Positions 1-10,390 of a stretch of DNA of 41,847 nt are shown here, piece after piece. The notes beneath the pieces were generated by a model. The model was not told the DNA's origin. It worked only from the letters and a program-made list of their open reading frames with translations, and did not search any database. Position 1 is the first letter of the stretch; every line of letters starts with the position of its first letter. Location: positions 221,154 through 263,000 of the forward strand of contig BFEA01000100.1 of NCBI GenBank assembly GCA_003427395.1, read 5' to 3'. The stretch comes from Chara braunii (taxonomy: Eukaryota > Streptophyta > Charophyceae > Charales > Characeae). Position numbers and translations under genes: made by a program.

Positions 1-89
<89 letters not shown>
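1..89. repeat. (TC)n microsatellite
   Basis: Pure TC dinucleotide repeat running into the left edge of the window, so its full length is unknown. Confidence 0.98.
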
Positions 90-91
<2 letters not shown>

Positions 92-287
92 GTATCCCCT
101 CCTTGCATTTGAATGTGGCCATCTCTTTGACTTACGCGTGTCGGATATTGTCATCTTGTCATGTTTGAGTTTGGTGTTTTCTTAGGCCTTGTGGCCGATA
201 CTAGTTGTATTGTCGTTTGTTTGTAACACGCATGGATGATGTGCAGAGTTTAACTCACCTTGGGGCATACTACCGCTACAAGTTTCT

Positions 288-626
288 TTGTTCTTGGATG
301 GTGTTTTGTGTGGGCCTTCTCGTCCTTCCTCCCTCCTCTGCCCCGTGTTGTTGCGGTGTAAACGAAACAGGTTTGACAAAAATGTTTGTGAGGACCCGTA
401 TTATATGGGTAAATGTTTGAAATATGACGAGACAGGGCATATAAATAAATGTAGTAGCAGTCGCGGCCGCCGAGGTATAAACACCCTCAACCTCTCAAAG
501 TTAGAGATGGCATCGACTTTGGACCTTACAATTATCCCCCAGTCACTGTCTGACCAGGAAATACTTTGTTCTCATGGTTTGATTGAATCCTTAGAAGAGC
601 TGGAAGCAAACCTATTTCATATTTGA
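288..626 (+). pseudogene. Possible degenerate zinc-knuckle ORF fragment
   Basis: A 112-codon frame whose middle reads GKCLKYDETGHINKC. This resembles a CCHC zinc knuckle (CX2CX4HX4C) in which the second cysteine is replaced by tyrosine and the last spacing is one residue short. The flanking residues are basic (SRGRR), as in nucleic-acid-binding knuckles of Gag or host proteins. Nothing else in the frame is recognisable, no start context or splice sites are convincing, and no other retroelement domain lies nearby. It may be a decayed gag scrap, an exon of a host CCHC protein, or chance. An AATAAA-like string (aataaag) occurs near 788. Confidence 0.22.
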
Positions 627-1690
627 TAGTTCTCGCCGCAGAGTCAAAGAAAGAAACAAACGAAACGAATTGGAAATTTGTGAGGCCTCGTGAAAGCTCT
701 AATTCGTTTTTCCTTGATTTTTTGAGTCATTGTCACACGGCCCACGTGGGTTGCCGTTGTAAATAGACCTCACGAACCCCGACAACTAATAAAGACAAGT
801 CACAATAGGGATGGAGATGGACGTACATGAGAGACTTTGTTGGGCATACATGGAAGACAGTCTCGCGTTACTTGCAAGAAGTTGTGGTAATGACCCAGGA
901 AACTGTAAATGTTGCAGGTGGTCTTTCCTCGCGAGCGAAACACACTTTCTTTGTAGATCTGACAATATTCTAACTCCTTCGATCTCAGGCTACGGGTCCC
1001 AGGTGGCTCGGCTTCGCCCACGCTCATGCTCAGGGCACAGAGTCGTTTGTCCCAAGGTCACCCACACCTAGTACTGCTTTGAGAAGGATGGGGGTGGACC
1101 AACGAGTGAGAGAGTTTTGACATTGGGATATGTAGCTAAGCTTTTTCGCTAGGTGGGTAACCTCGTCGATCTTTTGTAAGCATTCATTCTTCGATGTCTG
1201 ATTGTGTTCACAGGCAATCGCTCCTTCCAATACTCAAGCAGTCTCAGGGGTCCTTTCAAGTTGAATTTTTTTTTTTTGTATGAGCAGGCCAAGCGTCCTC
1301 CTTGGCCCACACATCCATTCATTAATCGTTGGATCTAACGACTTCATCGAGGTAGAGGGGACGTCCCTTATCCTTAAACAGATCTATGGGTAAACTCTCT
1401 CTATCTCATGCATCATACATCATGTCTTGTTGCTTCCCAATACACCCCTTAATCTTTTCTTCGGGGCCCCGCCCACATTTTCATGTGACTTGATGACCCT
1501 CTCATGCACACGTTGTTATCGTAAACTTTCAACAATTTGGACCACATTTCTTTTCACACTGGCAAGCGACACAATATGCACAATAACTCATTTAGAGGGA
1601 AAAGTTACGTTCATAACTCATTCAACTTCAGTCTCTTTGCGCCACCCGCCTCTCCAGGCACTATCCAGCAACAGAAAAATTTTACATACT
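627..1690. other. Unassigned intergenic sequence
   Basis: No gene, RNA or ordered repeat recognised. The short open frames here have no recognisable motif. Sequence becomes AT-rich toward the right end, where the foldback repeats start. Confidence 0.5.
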
Positions 1691-2196
1691 TAAATAATCA
1701 TTCTAGAGTAAAATTACATTCTAAGTTTCAAATTTTCATTCCATCTTAAAAAATGTCATTCCAATTTTAAAATTTTTCGTCTTACTTGAAAACTTTCTTT
1801 CCAAGAATGGGGTATCCCTTCTTATTTGAACTGCATGCTAGAGATGGAATGAAAGTCTGGATGAGTTCATGAAATATTTTAATTAGACTGTCATTCTCAG
1901 TAAGGATTTCCAATCATAAATAGGTTGATCCAATCTAAAATTGAAAGATATTTGTTGTAGTAGAATGAAATTCTAATTAAAACATTTCATAAACTCGTCC
2001 AGCCTTTCATTCCATCTTGAACAAATAGAAGTAGTTGGAAGGGAAAACTCATATTTAAACAGAAACTTATTAAATTAAATTAAAAATTTTAGAATTTGAC
2101 GAACATTGGAATGATAATTTATAAATATGAAGGATTTGTTTTTTTGGAATGTTTTTTTTCAACTTTCATTTTCCGTGGGAATTTTTCTGTTGACAA
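1691..2196. repeat. AT-rich foldback repeat, copy 1
   Basis: First of three diverged direct copies of a roughly 500-bp AT-rich unit beginning taaataatcattct. The unit folds on itself: the arm at 1843-1884 (gatggaatgaaagtctgg...) is matched in reverse complement by 1975-2016, and the outer ends (aataatcattct... and ...aatgataattta) are also roughly inverted. No coding capacity is seen. Architecture fits a foldback or long-hairpin MITE; no transposase is present to confirm this. Confidence 0.75.
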
Positions 2197-2216
2197 TAAA
2201 AAAAAAAAATCTGAAT

Positions 2217-2718
2217 TAAATAATCATTCTAGAGTAAAATTACATTCTAAATTTTAAATTTTCATTCCATCTTAAAAAATGTCATTCCAATTTTAAAAAT
2301 TTTCGTCTTACTTGAAAAATTGCCTTCCAAGAATGGGGTATCCCTTCTTATTTGAACTGCATGCTAGAGATGGAATGAAAGTCTGGATGAGTTCATGAAA
2401 TATTTTAATTGGACTGTCATTCTAAGTAAGGATTTCCAGTCATAAATAGGTTAATCCAATCTAAATTAGACGATATTTGTTGTCGTAGAATGAAAGTCTA
2501 ATTAAAACGTTTCATAAACTCGTCCACACTTTCATTCCATCTTGAACAAATAGATGCAGTTGGAAGGGAAAACTCATATTTAGACGGGAACTTATCAAAT
2601 TAAATTGAAAAATTTATAATTGGACAAACATTGGAATGATAATTTATAAATATGAAGGATTTTTTTTTTATGGAATGTTTTTTCAACTTTTATTTCTCAT
2701 GGGATTTTTTTTGTTGGA
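2217..2718. repeat. AT-rich foldback repeat, copy 2
   Basis: Second copy of the AT-rich foldback unit, in direct orientation after a short A-rich junction from copy 1. It keeps the inverted gatggaatgaaagtctgg / ccacactttcattccatc arms. It ends in the ttttcaactttnattt motif shared by all three copies. Confidence 0.75.
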
Positions 2719-2937
2719 GGTCAAGGTATCCTAGGGTTACTCACCTGCACACTCAATGCAATATAATCAAGCACAACCCCCTTTCTTTCAGGGTCAACAT
2801 ATAGTCTCTTCCGCATGCTTATTTTCTTAGTTCCTTGGTTTCTTCCTTTTTTATTTTTTTTCGTTGCTCACACCATCCTCTTTTTTTTTACATGCAGTCG
2901 GGGTGTTGGTCGAGTCTGCTAACCTTTCTCCCTTTAA

Positions 2938-3167
2938 ACCACCAGTACCTCCTGAAAGTGCTCCGCGTTAACGGACAAGATTTTTGGGATGAACGGGTCT
3001 GGGTCGGTAGGTATGATTCAACCAGGTGGAAACGACGCGATTTTCACTTTTGGTTGACTGTTCACGCGGAGCACTTTCATGAGGTCCAATTCAACCAAGT
3101 GGAAACGACGCGATTTTCACTTTTGGTTGGCCGTTAATGCGGAGCACTTTCAGGAGGTACTGGTGGT
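2938..3167. mobile_element. TTAA-flanked MITE with 37-bp inverted ends
   Basis: The two ends are inverted repeats of 37 bp with one mismatch, starting ACCACCAGTACCTCCTGAAA. Each end is bounded outside by TTAA (2934-2937 and 3168-3171), a likely target-site duplication. The 230-bp interior contains a direct duplication of about 72 bp that includes an internal copy of the right end (around 3060-3092). No ORF. TTAA duplication is typical of piggyBac-type elements, but the terminal bases are not the classic CCC, so the superfamily is left open. Confidence 0.88.
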
Positions 3168-3197
3168 TTAAAGTTCAACATAAACATTTTTCAAAAT

Positions 3198-3694
3198 TAA
3201 ATAATCATTCTGTAGTAAAATTACATTCTAAATTTTAAATTTTTATTTCATCTTAAAAAATATCATTCCAATTTTAAAATTTTTCGTATTACTTTAAAAC
3301 TTTTCTTCCAAGAATGGGGTATCCCGTCTTATTTAAACTGTATGTTAGAGATGGAATGAAAGTTTGGATGAGTTCATGAAATATTTTAATTGGACTGTCA
3401 TTCTAAGTAAGGATTTTCAGTCATAAATAGGTTAATCCAATCTAAATTAGAAAATATTTGTTGTAGTAGAATAAAAGTTTAATTAAAAAAAATTGTAAAC
3501 TCGTTCAGACTTGCATTCCATCTTGAACGAATAGATGTAGTTGGAAGGGAAAACTCATATTTAGACGAGAACTTATCAAATAAAACTGAAAATTTTAGAA
3601 TTGAACGAACATTGAGAATGATAATTTATAAACATGAAGGATTTTTTTTTATGGAATGTTTTTTCAACTTTCATTTCTCATGGGAATTTTTATG
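3198..3694. repeat. AT-rich foldback repeat, copy 3
   Basis: Third copy of the AT-rich foldback unit, separated from copy 2 by a segment carrying the TTAA MITE. The order of motifs is the same as in copies 1 and 2, with extra point changes and small indels. Confidence 0.73.
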
Positions 3695-3980
3695 TTCATT
3701 GTCAATCCTCAAATCCTTATGAATCCTTCAATCCTTTGTGCTTACAAGTCTTTCCCAAATCTCAAACACTTTTTCTTCTTGATGAGGCAAGGGACCGGCA
3801 ACCCTCCCCTTGCCCTATCTTTCCACCAAATGAAGCCATAGTTCTTTCACCGTTCGCTCTCAGACTATGTGACAAGTGAGTGGGGAAGGGTTAGTCGCAT
3901 GCCAAAAGGAGAAGGGAGGGAGAAGGTTTAAGACTAGGCTTACAACATGAAAGGGATATATGAGGGGGGGTTGACGAACA

Positions 3981-3981
<1 letters not shown>

Positions 3982-4029
<48 letters not shown>
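3982..4029. repeat. (GA)n microsatellite
   Basis: About 24 uninterrupted GA dinucleotides. Confidence 0.97.
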
Positions 4030-4031
<2 letters not shown>

Positions 4032-4159
4032 CTCTTACCTCTAATCAAAGGTTATCCCCTACCCGTCCTACTATTGTCCTACCTACGACCCCTCCTATGT
4101 TTCGCAATCCCATATTTCATTGAACATCATGATGATGTCGGTCAACTATTGGGCCGGGG

Positions 4160-4912
4160 GTGATGAACTTGAAGGAAGAAGGTGTGAAGATGATTGGCTA
4201 TAGCGGATGGGTGAAGGAGGAGGAGGATGAAGAAGGTGTGAAGATGTCTGGTCATGGTGGACGGTTGAAGGAGGTGGAGGAAGGAAAATGCGTGAGGTGG
4301 TCGGCTATGGGACTCGGAGATGGGCGAAGGAAGCAAAAGAGGGAGAAGGTGTGAAGATGGTTGACTAGTAGTATGGTGGATGAGTGAAGAGGATGGAAGA
4401 GGAAAAGGGTATGAGGTGGTTGGCTATGGTGGATGGGTGAAGGAGATGGGGGAGGAAGAAGGTGAGGAGGTGGTTAAATATGGTAGATGGGTGAAGGAGG
4501 TGGAAGAGGGAGAAGGTGTGAGGATGGTTGACTATGGTGGATGGGTGAAGACGATGGAGAAGGAAGAGGGTGTGAAGGTTGTTGGCTATGGGGGATCAGT
4601 GAAAAAGGTCGAGGAGGAAGGAGGTATGAGATGGTTGACTATGGTGGATGGGTGAAGGAGATGGACGAGGAAGAAAGTGTGAAGATGGTTGGCTATGGTG
4701 GATGGGTGAAGAGGATGGAGGAAGAAGAGGGTATGAGGTGGTTGACTATGGTGGATGGGTGAAGGAGATGGAGGAGGAAGAAGGTGCGGAGGTGGTGGGT
4801 TATGGTGGATGGGTGAAGAAGATAGAGGAGGGAGAAGGTGTGAAGATGGTTGACTACGGTGGATGGGTGAAGAAGATGGAGGAGGAGAAAGGTGTGAAGG
4901 AGGTCGGCTAGT
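4160..4912. repeat. 54-bp purine-rich minisatellite
   Basis: About 13-14 imperfect tandem copies of a roughly 54-bp unit around tatggtggatgggtgaagg and gaggaggaagaaggtgtgaag. Fifty-four is a multiple of three, so copies read as an 18-residue repeat of the type YGGWVKEMEEEEGVKMV. The phase slips between copies: the same peptide is in frame 3, then 2, then 1 as one moves right, and each frame ends within 300 bp. That argues against a functional protein. One strand is strongly purine-rich. Confidence 0.85.
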
Positions 4913-6778
4913 ATAGTGGTTTTCTAAGTTTTTGGTCCCGTCCTTCCCGCATCATCCCAACGTCCGAACCCTCAGAAAATTCAGAATTTAAGTTGCGATA
5001 TTCAGATTTACAGCAGAGACTTGGACTTTGCAAAAACTCAGACACGCGACAAACTCAGATCCCGAAAGACTCAAATTTTCCATATTTCCGTTTTTGTTGT
5101 TTTACTATGGGTGAGGTGGCTTCAGAGATGATAATGTAAAAAAAATAAAATAATATAATGTATTAGCCAACTACTAGGTAGGATTCACCGGATGGATAGT
5201 ATTCGGATAACCTCGATGATCTCACTATCATGCTTCAATATTAAGGGGTAATCATGCGCACAAGACATGAGTTAAACACGTGTCAATTAAAGCCACACCT
5301 GGGAAGGTAAAAAGTTTGTCACAGACGAAAAATAGATTGAGTATCTAACAATCGAATATGCGTCGGCCGCGACTCTAGGCGCGACAAGGGCATTATGTTC
5401 GTATAAGAAATCGTTAATTCTACGGATCATGTGGAGGCAGCGAGATTGAAATCGACAGCAAATAGAAAACGATGAGGTGTACCTTTAAGCCTAATCATCA
5501 TACATAGATGATTAGCCATCCCACATTATGCGATAACATTCTGGAGTTGCGCATAATTTCTTCTATAACGGTTCGAGGCACGACTCAAGGATCCGACATA
5601 CGAATCTTGTCCTTATTTTCAATTAGTAGGACTACAATGAACGAGACGTTAGAAATATGTCGACGGACCTACCCATACATTTAGTGCTAGGTAATCATTT
5701 TTCAAACCGTTCATTGATAGGGGGGCTCTGCCTCGTAAGCAATGATATAAGGAGATCGGCGCCCTAAGAAACAAATGGCGATCGGGTTCAGACGGCGTTT
5801 TAACAAAGTGTACCCATACTAGTGAGCGAGCAAACACCCTCAGTTGACCTACCTCTGCAATTGTACGTAACAAAACTTTTGCACGTGGGTCAGTAGCTTG
5901 GTGGGGATATACTTGTAAGGGTGGTGACAACCACTTAGGGAAGGTGAGTTCTGCCCCGCGGGAACCTATCATGTCGTAGGAAACCGTGGGAAGTACGGCT
6001 GGTGCACCCCACTAGAGTGGCGAGGTGGCAACACAACCGCATTCGTCTCGATGGTTCAAGTTAGCGAGGATTGTCTGTGCGTTGTCTCCAAGTTGTCTCA
6101 TGTTGTGTTTCTTTTTACTCCTCGTGACATGGTTGGGAGGACTCTCACCTTTTGCGATAAAGGTGGGAGCCGAGGCGCTCGACACAGTGATTTGGCTTCT
6201 ATGAGGCTGGACCGTCTTGTCGTCTTTTTCATGAACTCGGCCCAAGGGAACTAACCAATGCGCTTGCACCCAGTGGACTACGACCGCTGGTGGCCCCCGA
6301 AGCGGATCTGCTACAGCTTGGAGGCTGACCAGGTAAAATGAACCTCCGTTGATGCGGTGCGTCGACGTCCGACACTGCGCCGTTCTATTTTCTGCCTGGG
6401 CCGCGCCGTTCCACCTTTTCGAAAATTTGAAGGACCGAGGCTTCCTGCTGACAGCTACCAGTCCTCAGCAAGCAACAACTGCCCGACCCCCTAAAATCGC
6501 CCACCCTACAAATTCACCACCCTTCCAAAGGCCGTTGGGCCCATAGGAACAAACCGGTGACTCAAGGGGAAAAACGCAACCCTGACGGGCTGCAAACTCA
6601 GAGGTATAAGATGCTCCTCTGACGGTTCGCAAACCCGCTAATCACTACGTTACCCCTCCCCAAGGACATCAACAAACAAATTACGGGCTTCACACCCATG
6701 CCCTCACAGTAAGTCAATCTTCCATGCAGGTGGGGGGTGGTGGAGAGATGCCCATGATTGAAGCCCCACTACGGGCTC
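4913..6778. other. Unassigned intergenic sequence
   Basis: Nearly 1.9 kb in which I recognise no gene, RNA, ordered repeat or transposon end. Short open frames on both strands lack recognisable motifs. Confidence 0.5.
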
Positions 6779-6850
6779 TCCATTTTTTGCAGTTCCATCA
6801 TCTGGACTCGAACTCCGGTCTGCATTTCAACAGTTCATGGTGAAACTGAC
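6779..6850 (-). mobile_element. tRNA-derived SINE-like head
   Basis: On the minus strand the segment reads GAGCCTGGTCAG... GAACTGTTGAAATGCAGACC ... GAGTTCGAGTCC. This matches the order pol III A box, anticodon-arm region and B box (consensus GGTTCGANNCC) of a tRNA. Related copies lie at 16450-16519, 25254-25321 and 31934-32001, all on the minus strand, sharing the GAACTGTTG core. Tail and target duplications were not resolved. Confidence 0.6.
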
Positions 6851-7108
6851 CAGGCTCATTCATACGGCTCTCCATCTTGAAGAGCGTGCAGGCTGAGGAC
6901 TCTTTCTTCTGACAACCCTGCACGTGTTTTTCCGTTTCGAAAGGGACGGCGGTGGAGCGCAGCCGCACTCTCGCCGCACTCTCGCCGCACTCGCCAAAAT
7001 GGTGGGGCAAGTCCCTATATCTTTTAGGGCATATATGCACACTGCGAGTTTTATATGAATTTCCGGTCCGTGATTGCATTCAGGGACGTCCAGTCCTGCT
7101 GTGCTTGT

Positions 7109-7157
7109 CGTGATATATATATTTATGTCTATATCTATATCTATATATATAGGGAAA
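7109..7157 (+). promoter_or_regulatory. TATA-rich upstream region
   Basis: A run of tatata and tatatc repeats lies 165-215 bp before the start codon of the At5g03900-like gene. It could hold the TATA box if transcription starts near 7180-7190, or it could simply be a microsatellite. No initiator element is evident. Confidence 0.35.
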
Positions 7158-7246
7158 TGCTCGTGTGAGTATGCCTGTAGATGCTGGAAATCGCTCGACA
7201 ATTCTTCCATCCAAAATTCAGTAGCCCTTAAGATTTTTGAACCTGA

Positions 7247-7256
7247 GCTTGCAGAG

Positions 7257-7290
<34 letters not shown>

Positions 7291-7321
7291 TTCACAAGAA
7301 AAAGAGCAGCAAACGAGAGCG
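7247..7321 (+). other. In-frame polyglutamine leader or exon start
   Basis: The reading frame of the downstream gene stays open for 25 codons before its first ATG, including about ten glutamine codons from the CAG run at 7259-7288. A possible splice acceptor, gagcttgcag followed by AG, sits at 7245-7254. So this may be 5' UTR with a CAG microsatellite, or the beginning of an exon joined to an upstream exon that supplies a targeting peptide. The sequence alone does not decide. Confidence 0.4.
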
Positions 7322-9118
7322 ATGGCTGGTGAGGAGATCGACATCAAGCCTTTGGCGATGGTGGAAGTGTGTAAATTGGCGCCGAGAATGACGATGGGGG
7401 ATGTGATGTTGCAAGGAGGTGCTATTGCGCAGATGGACGCAGATACACTTCGCAAGCAGCTGATGGCCATAGCTGAAGCAACGGGGGGGCATCTGGAGAC
7501 ATCACCGTCCGGCGAGGTCGTGTATGTGTTCCCTCAACATCCTCTCCGCGCCTTACGGCTTCGTTCTACTCGAGGGCGGCTCCTGGCAACCCTCCGCAGA
7601 CTCTGGAAATGGGCCTGCATCGGGGCTCGGATCCTATTTGGGGTGTTCCTATTTGCGTCGATTGCTCTCGCAGTGGCAGCCATAGCAGTCATCATCATCC
7701 TCGCATTGTTTCAGAGAGGTGGGGGCGACAGAGGGGGTGAACCGCTTCTGCCTATACACACAGGACCAGGAGGAGGAGGAGGGGGGGGAGGGGGTGGTGG
7801 TGGCGGCGGTGGAGGATTTCGCTTTTTCAACTTCTGGCTTTATGAAGGACTTGTGTGGAGGGATATTTGGTTGCTAATGATGATCACTGAACAAGAAGAG
7901 AGGAGGAGGTACTACGTTCGTCGTTGGGAGGATGAAGCAGATCCTGCTGACCTCAAACCGTCTTACAATGCCATGCGCGGTGGAGGTGGAGGTGGTGGAG
8001 GAGGAAGAGGAGGAGGAGGAGGAGGAGGTCCGGGTAATGGTCGAAGTGGGGGAGATGGCGGCGGGGGCGATAGAGGCCCTCCTCAGAGTACTCTTGGCGA
8101 GGTGGCTGACTTGGACTCGGCAAACGAGGGTCCGACGGCAGCGACTCGAGACCCTGGCTTCTTTGAGGCCATTTTCTCTTTTGTGTTTGGTGATGGAGAT
8201 GCAAACAGCGATTTGGAAACGAGGAGGTGGCGTGTCATCGGCCTCTTACTTAGGCACAACAAAGGAGCTGTTTTTGCTGAGCAGGTTGCGCCTTTTTTGG
8301 ACACGTGGCTGCTTCAGAATGCCAGAGGGGGGGGCAGTTCCGCTGGAGGGAGGATCTATCAGACGCTCAAGGTATGGTGGCGGTGGATTGCCCGCCGAAG
8401 GCGGGACGATGGTGAGGCTGAGGATTCACAAATGCACGAGGGGTACATGCTGAGTGTGCTGAGACGCTTTGGAGGGCATGCGGAAGCAAGTGATGATGGC
8501 CGGTTGGTTTATGTGTTTCCTCATCTTCAAGTCTCTACGTTGTCATCTTCGGCAGAGGCTAGCTCCAGTTCCAGCGCCGCCGCGCGGCCTGATTTGACGA
8601 TCCCAGCACCGATGCCGCCGCCAATATATGAGCAGTTTCAGCCTTTAAGCAACGGGGGCTCGAAGCAGCCCCTTGTCATTGCCTTAGGCCTGCTCAACTT
8701 GATCTTATTATTGGTCTTCAGGCGAATGGGTGGGTTGAAGTTTGAATTCGTGCCCAACCCTGCTGATACTCTTGCAGTGGAGGTGGTGGGGACCACCACG
8801 CAGGATGAGGGAGCGGCGGAGGTTGCCAGGCCTCGGATGGACCAGGAGGCCTTGCTCATCCTCACCATCCTCTCCTTCATCCCTAAGCTTCTGAGCTATG
8901 TCTACAAACCGCTCATCGTTTACGCATCGGCCTTCTTCATCATTCCAGGCCTCCGATACGTTTGGGCCATCTACGCCAATCGGCAGATTTTGGCGCGCAA
9001 TCTAATTCGGCGGGAAAGAGCTGCAGAGGCGATGAGGCTTGTGTTGGCGGCTGCAGAGGAAAAGGCAGAGCAGGCAAAACGGTACCAAACTCTGGAAGTT
9101 ATTTCATCGCAGTCGTGA
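7322..9118 (+). CDS. At5g03900-like membrane protein (plastid-associated family)
   Basis: A 598-codon uninterrupted frame. I recognise it from memory as the plant family of Arabidopsis At5g03900, a chloroplast membrane protein of unknown molecular role sometimes labelled an iron-sulfur-biosynthesis family protein. Seen directly: an N-terminal module ending SGEVVYVFP (about 24-71), a hydrophobic segment (99-130), two glycine runs (149-165 and 220-250), a conserved FSFVFGDGDAN block (285-295) followed by a second module ending DGRLVYVFP (302-400), and hydrophobic segments at about 449-466 and 509-548. It is longer than the land-plant proteins, which I recall as roughly 520 residues, mainly through glycine- and serine-rich inserts. 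The start has a good context (G at -3, G at +4) and an in-frame stop lies at 7244-7246. No transit peptide is encoded after this ATG. No introns interrupt the frame. Confidence 0.85.
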   Translation: MAGEEIDIKPLAMVEVCKLAPRMTMGDVMLQGGAIAQMDADTLRKQLMAIAEATGGHLETSPSGEVVYVFPQHPLRALRLRSTRGRLLATLRRLWKWACIGARILFGVFLFASIALAVAAIAVIIILALFQRGGGDRGGEPLLPIHTGPGGGGGGGGGGGGGGGGFRFFNFWLYEGLVWRDIWLLMMITEQEERRRYYVRRWEDEADPADLKPSYNAMRGGGGGGGGGRGGGGGGGPGNGRSGGDGGGGDRGPPQSTLGEVADLDSANEGPTAATRDPGFFEAIFSFVFGDGDANSDLETRRWRVIGLLLRHNKGAVFAEQVAPFLDTWLLQNARGGGSSAGGRIYQTLKVWWRWIARRRRDDGEAEDSQMHEGYMLSVLRRFGGHAEASDDGRLVYVFPHLQVSTLSSSAEASSSSSAAARPDLTIPAPMPPPIYEQFQPLSNGGSKQPLVIALGLLNLILLLVFRRMGGLKFEFVPNPADTLAVEVVGTTTQDEGAAEVARPRMDQEALLILTILSFIPKLLSYVYKPLIVYASAFFIIPGLRYVWAIYANRQILARNLIRRERAAEAMRLVLAAAEEKAEQAKRYQTLEVISSQS

Positions 9119-9171
9119 CGTCTTCTTTTCCATTCCACTCACTCTTTTTTATCTCCATGATCCTGCGCTCC

Positions 9172-9266
9172 AAGCAATTCATTTTCGTCGTTGCCCCTCC
9201 GCCAAGGAATTGATTTTCGTCGTTGCCCCTCCGCCAAGCAATTGATTTTCGTCGTTGCCCCTCCGT
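9172..9266. repeat. 3' UTR tandem repeat, 3 copies
   Basis: Three consecutive copies of a unit of about 32 bp containing attttcgtcgttgcccctcc, the first two followed by gccaag. They lie between the stop codon of the At5g03900-like gene and its likely poly(A) signal. Confidence 0.9.
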
Positions 9267-9278
9267 CTGTCTGCCTTA

Positions 9279-9284
9279 AATAAA
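9279..9284 (+). promoter_or_regulatory. Poly(A) signal AATAAA
   Basis: AATAAA 161 bp after the stop codon of the At5g03900-like gene, following the 3-copy UTR repeat. It is the first canonical signal downstream of the gene. Confidence 0.6.
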
Positions 9285-9350
9285 GGGCCGCCGCCAACGA
9301 GTTGCGTATTAGGTAGGTATGGTGTGTGCTATGTAGGCATGCTGTGTGTG

Positions 9351-9450
9351 TGCATTGAGAGTGGAGTGGATGAACGTAGGGGGGGCGTTAGTTAGCTGCT
9401 GTGCATTGAGAGTGGAGTGGATGAACGTAGGGGGCGTCAGTTAGCTGCTG
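9351..9450. repeat. 51-bp tandem duplication
   Basis: Two adjacent copies of tgcattgagagtggagtggat... ending gttagctgctg, starting at 9351 and 9402 and differing by a few bases. Confidence 0.9.
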
Positions 9451-9805
9451 TTGGGATGAAAAAATTGTCAATGTATTTTTTTTTAATTTTTTTTTAGGGT
9501 TTTACCACAACAGATCACATGGTTGTGAATGCTGTATCCATTCGAGCGTCCCAGTTTCTAAGACAGCAATCACGAGAGTGCAGATGACAGTGCAAGGCGG
9601 ATTGCATCGTAAGCAGACTTCATCTGGTTTGCTAACGTATTTTTCTTTCTTTTTTTTTCTTTCTTTCGTTTTCTCTTTTTCTTATTTTTTTAAGCAGGGT
9701 TGAAAATGTAAATGCAATCGAAACTTGAAAGTGTAAATGCAAAAGAAACTCGAGCCTTCAGTATTGTGGCGGCCACGACGAAAATACACTCCGCTATAGT
9801 TATTG

Positions 9806-9809
<4 letters not shown>
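9451..9809. other. Unassigned, T-rich intergenic sequence
   Basis: Contains T-rich tracts (9475-9495, 9640-9695) and no recognisable gene or transposon end. Confidence 0.5.
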
Positions 9810-9869
<60 letters not shown>

Positions 9870-9895
9870 ACACACACACACACACGCACACACAC
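9810..9895. repeat. (CA)n microsatellite
   Basis: About 40 CA dinucleotides with a few interruptions near the right end. Confidence 0.97.
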
Positions 9896-10062
9896 GGCCC
9901 CTCCCCGAAAGAAAACACAGTTAGGCACAAGTCAGCCTTTGGCACAGCTAGGTGGTGTCATGTGGGCCGGGCGGTATTGTGGGGGCTGGATGATACTATG
10001 GGGGTGGGGTCGTACTGTGTGGACTGGGTGCTGCCATGTGGGGCGGCTCTATGTGGACAGAG

Positions 10063-10063
<1 letters not shown>

Positions 10064-10099
<36 letters not shown>

Positions 10100-10184
10100 T
10101 CTGCTTCCACTGCAATTCGATCCCATGACCTGTTTACTAACAGTTAGGATGGGGGCTGGGTGATACTATATGGACTAACCAGAG

Positions 10185-10252
<68 letters not shown>

Positions 10253-10347
10253 CACACAGCTGATTCTCCTGCAATTCGAACCCATGACCTGTTTAATAAC
10301 AGTTAGGATTGAAGCTGGGTGATACTTTGTGGACTAACCAAAGCAGA

Positions 10348-10390
<43 letters not shown>

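Noticed and set aside
7932-8453. 173-codon frame overlapping the At5g03900-like gene
   Set aside because: It is a shadow of the glycine-rich coding region in another frame, with glutamate runs from GGA/GAG repeats.
9803-10147. Open frames encoding long threonine-histidine or valine-cysteine runs
   Set aside because: They are translations of CA/GT microsatellites with no non-repetitive conserved part.
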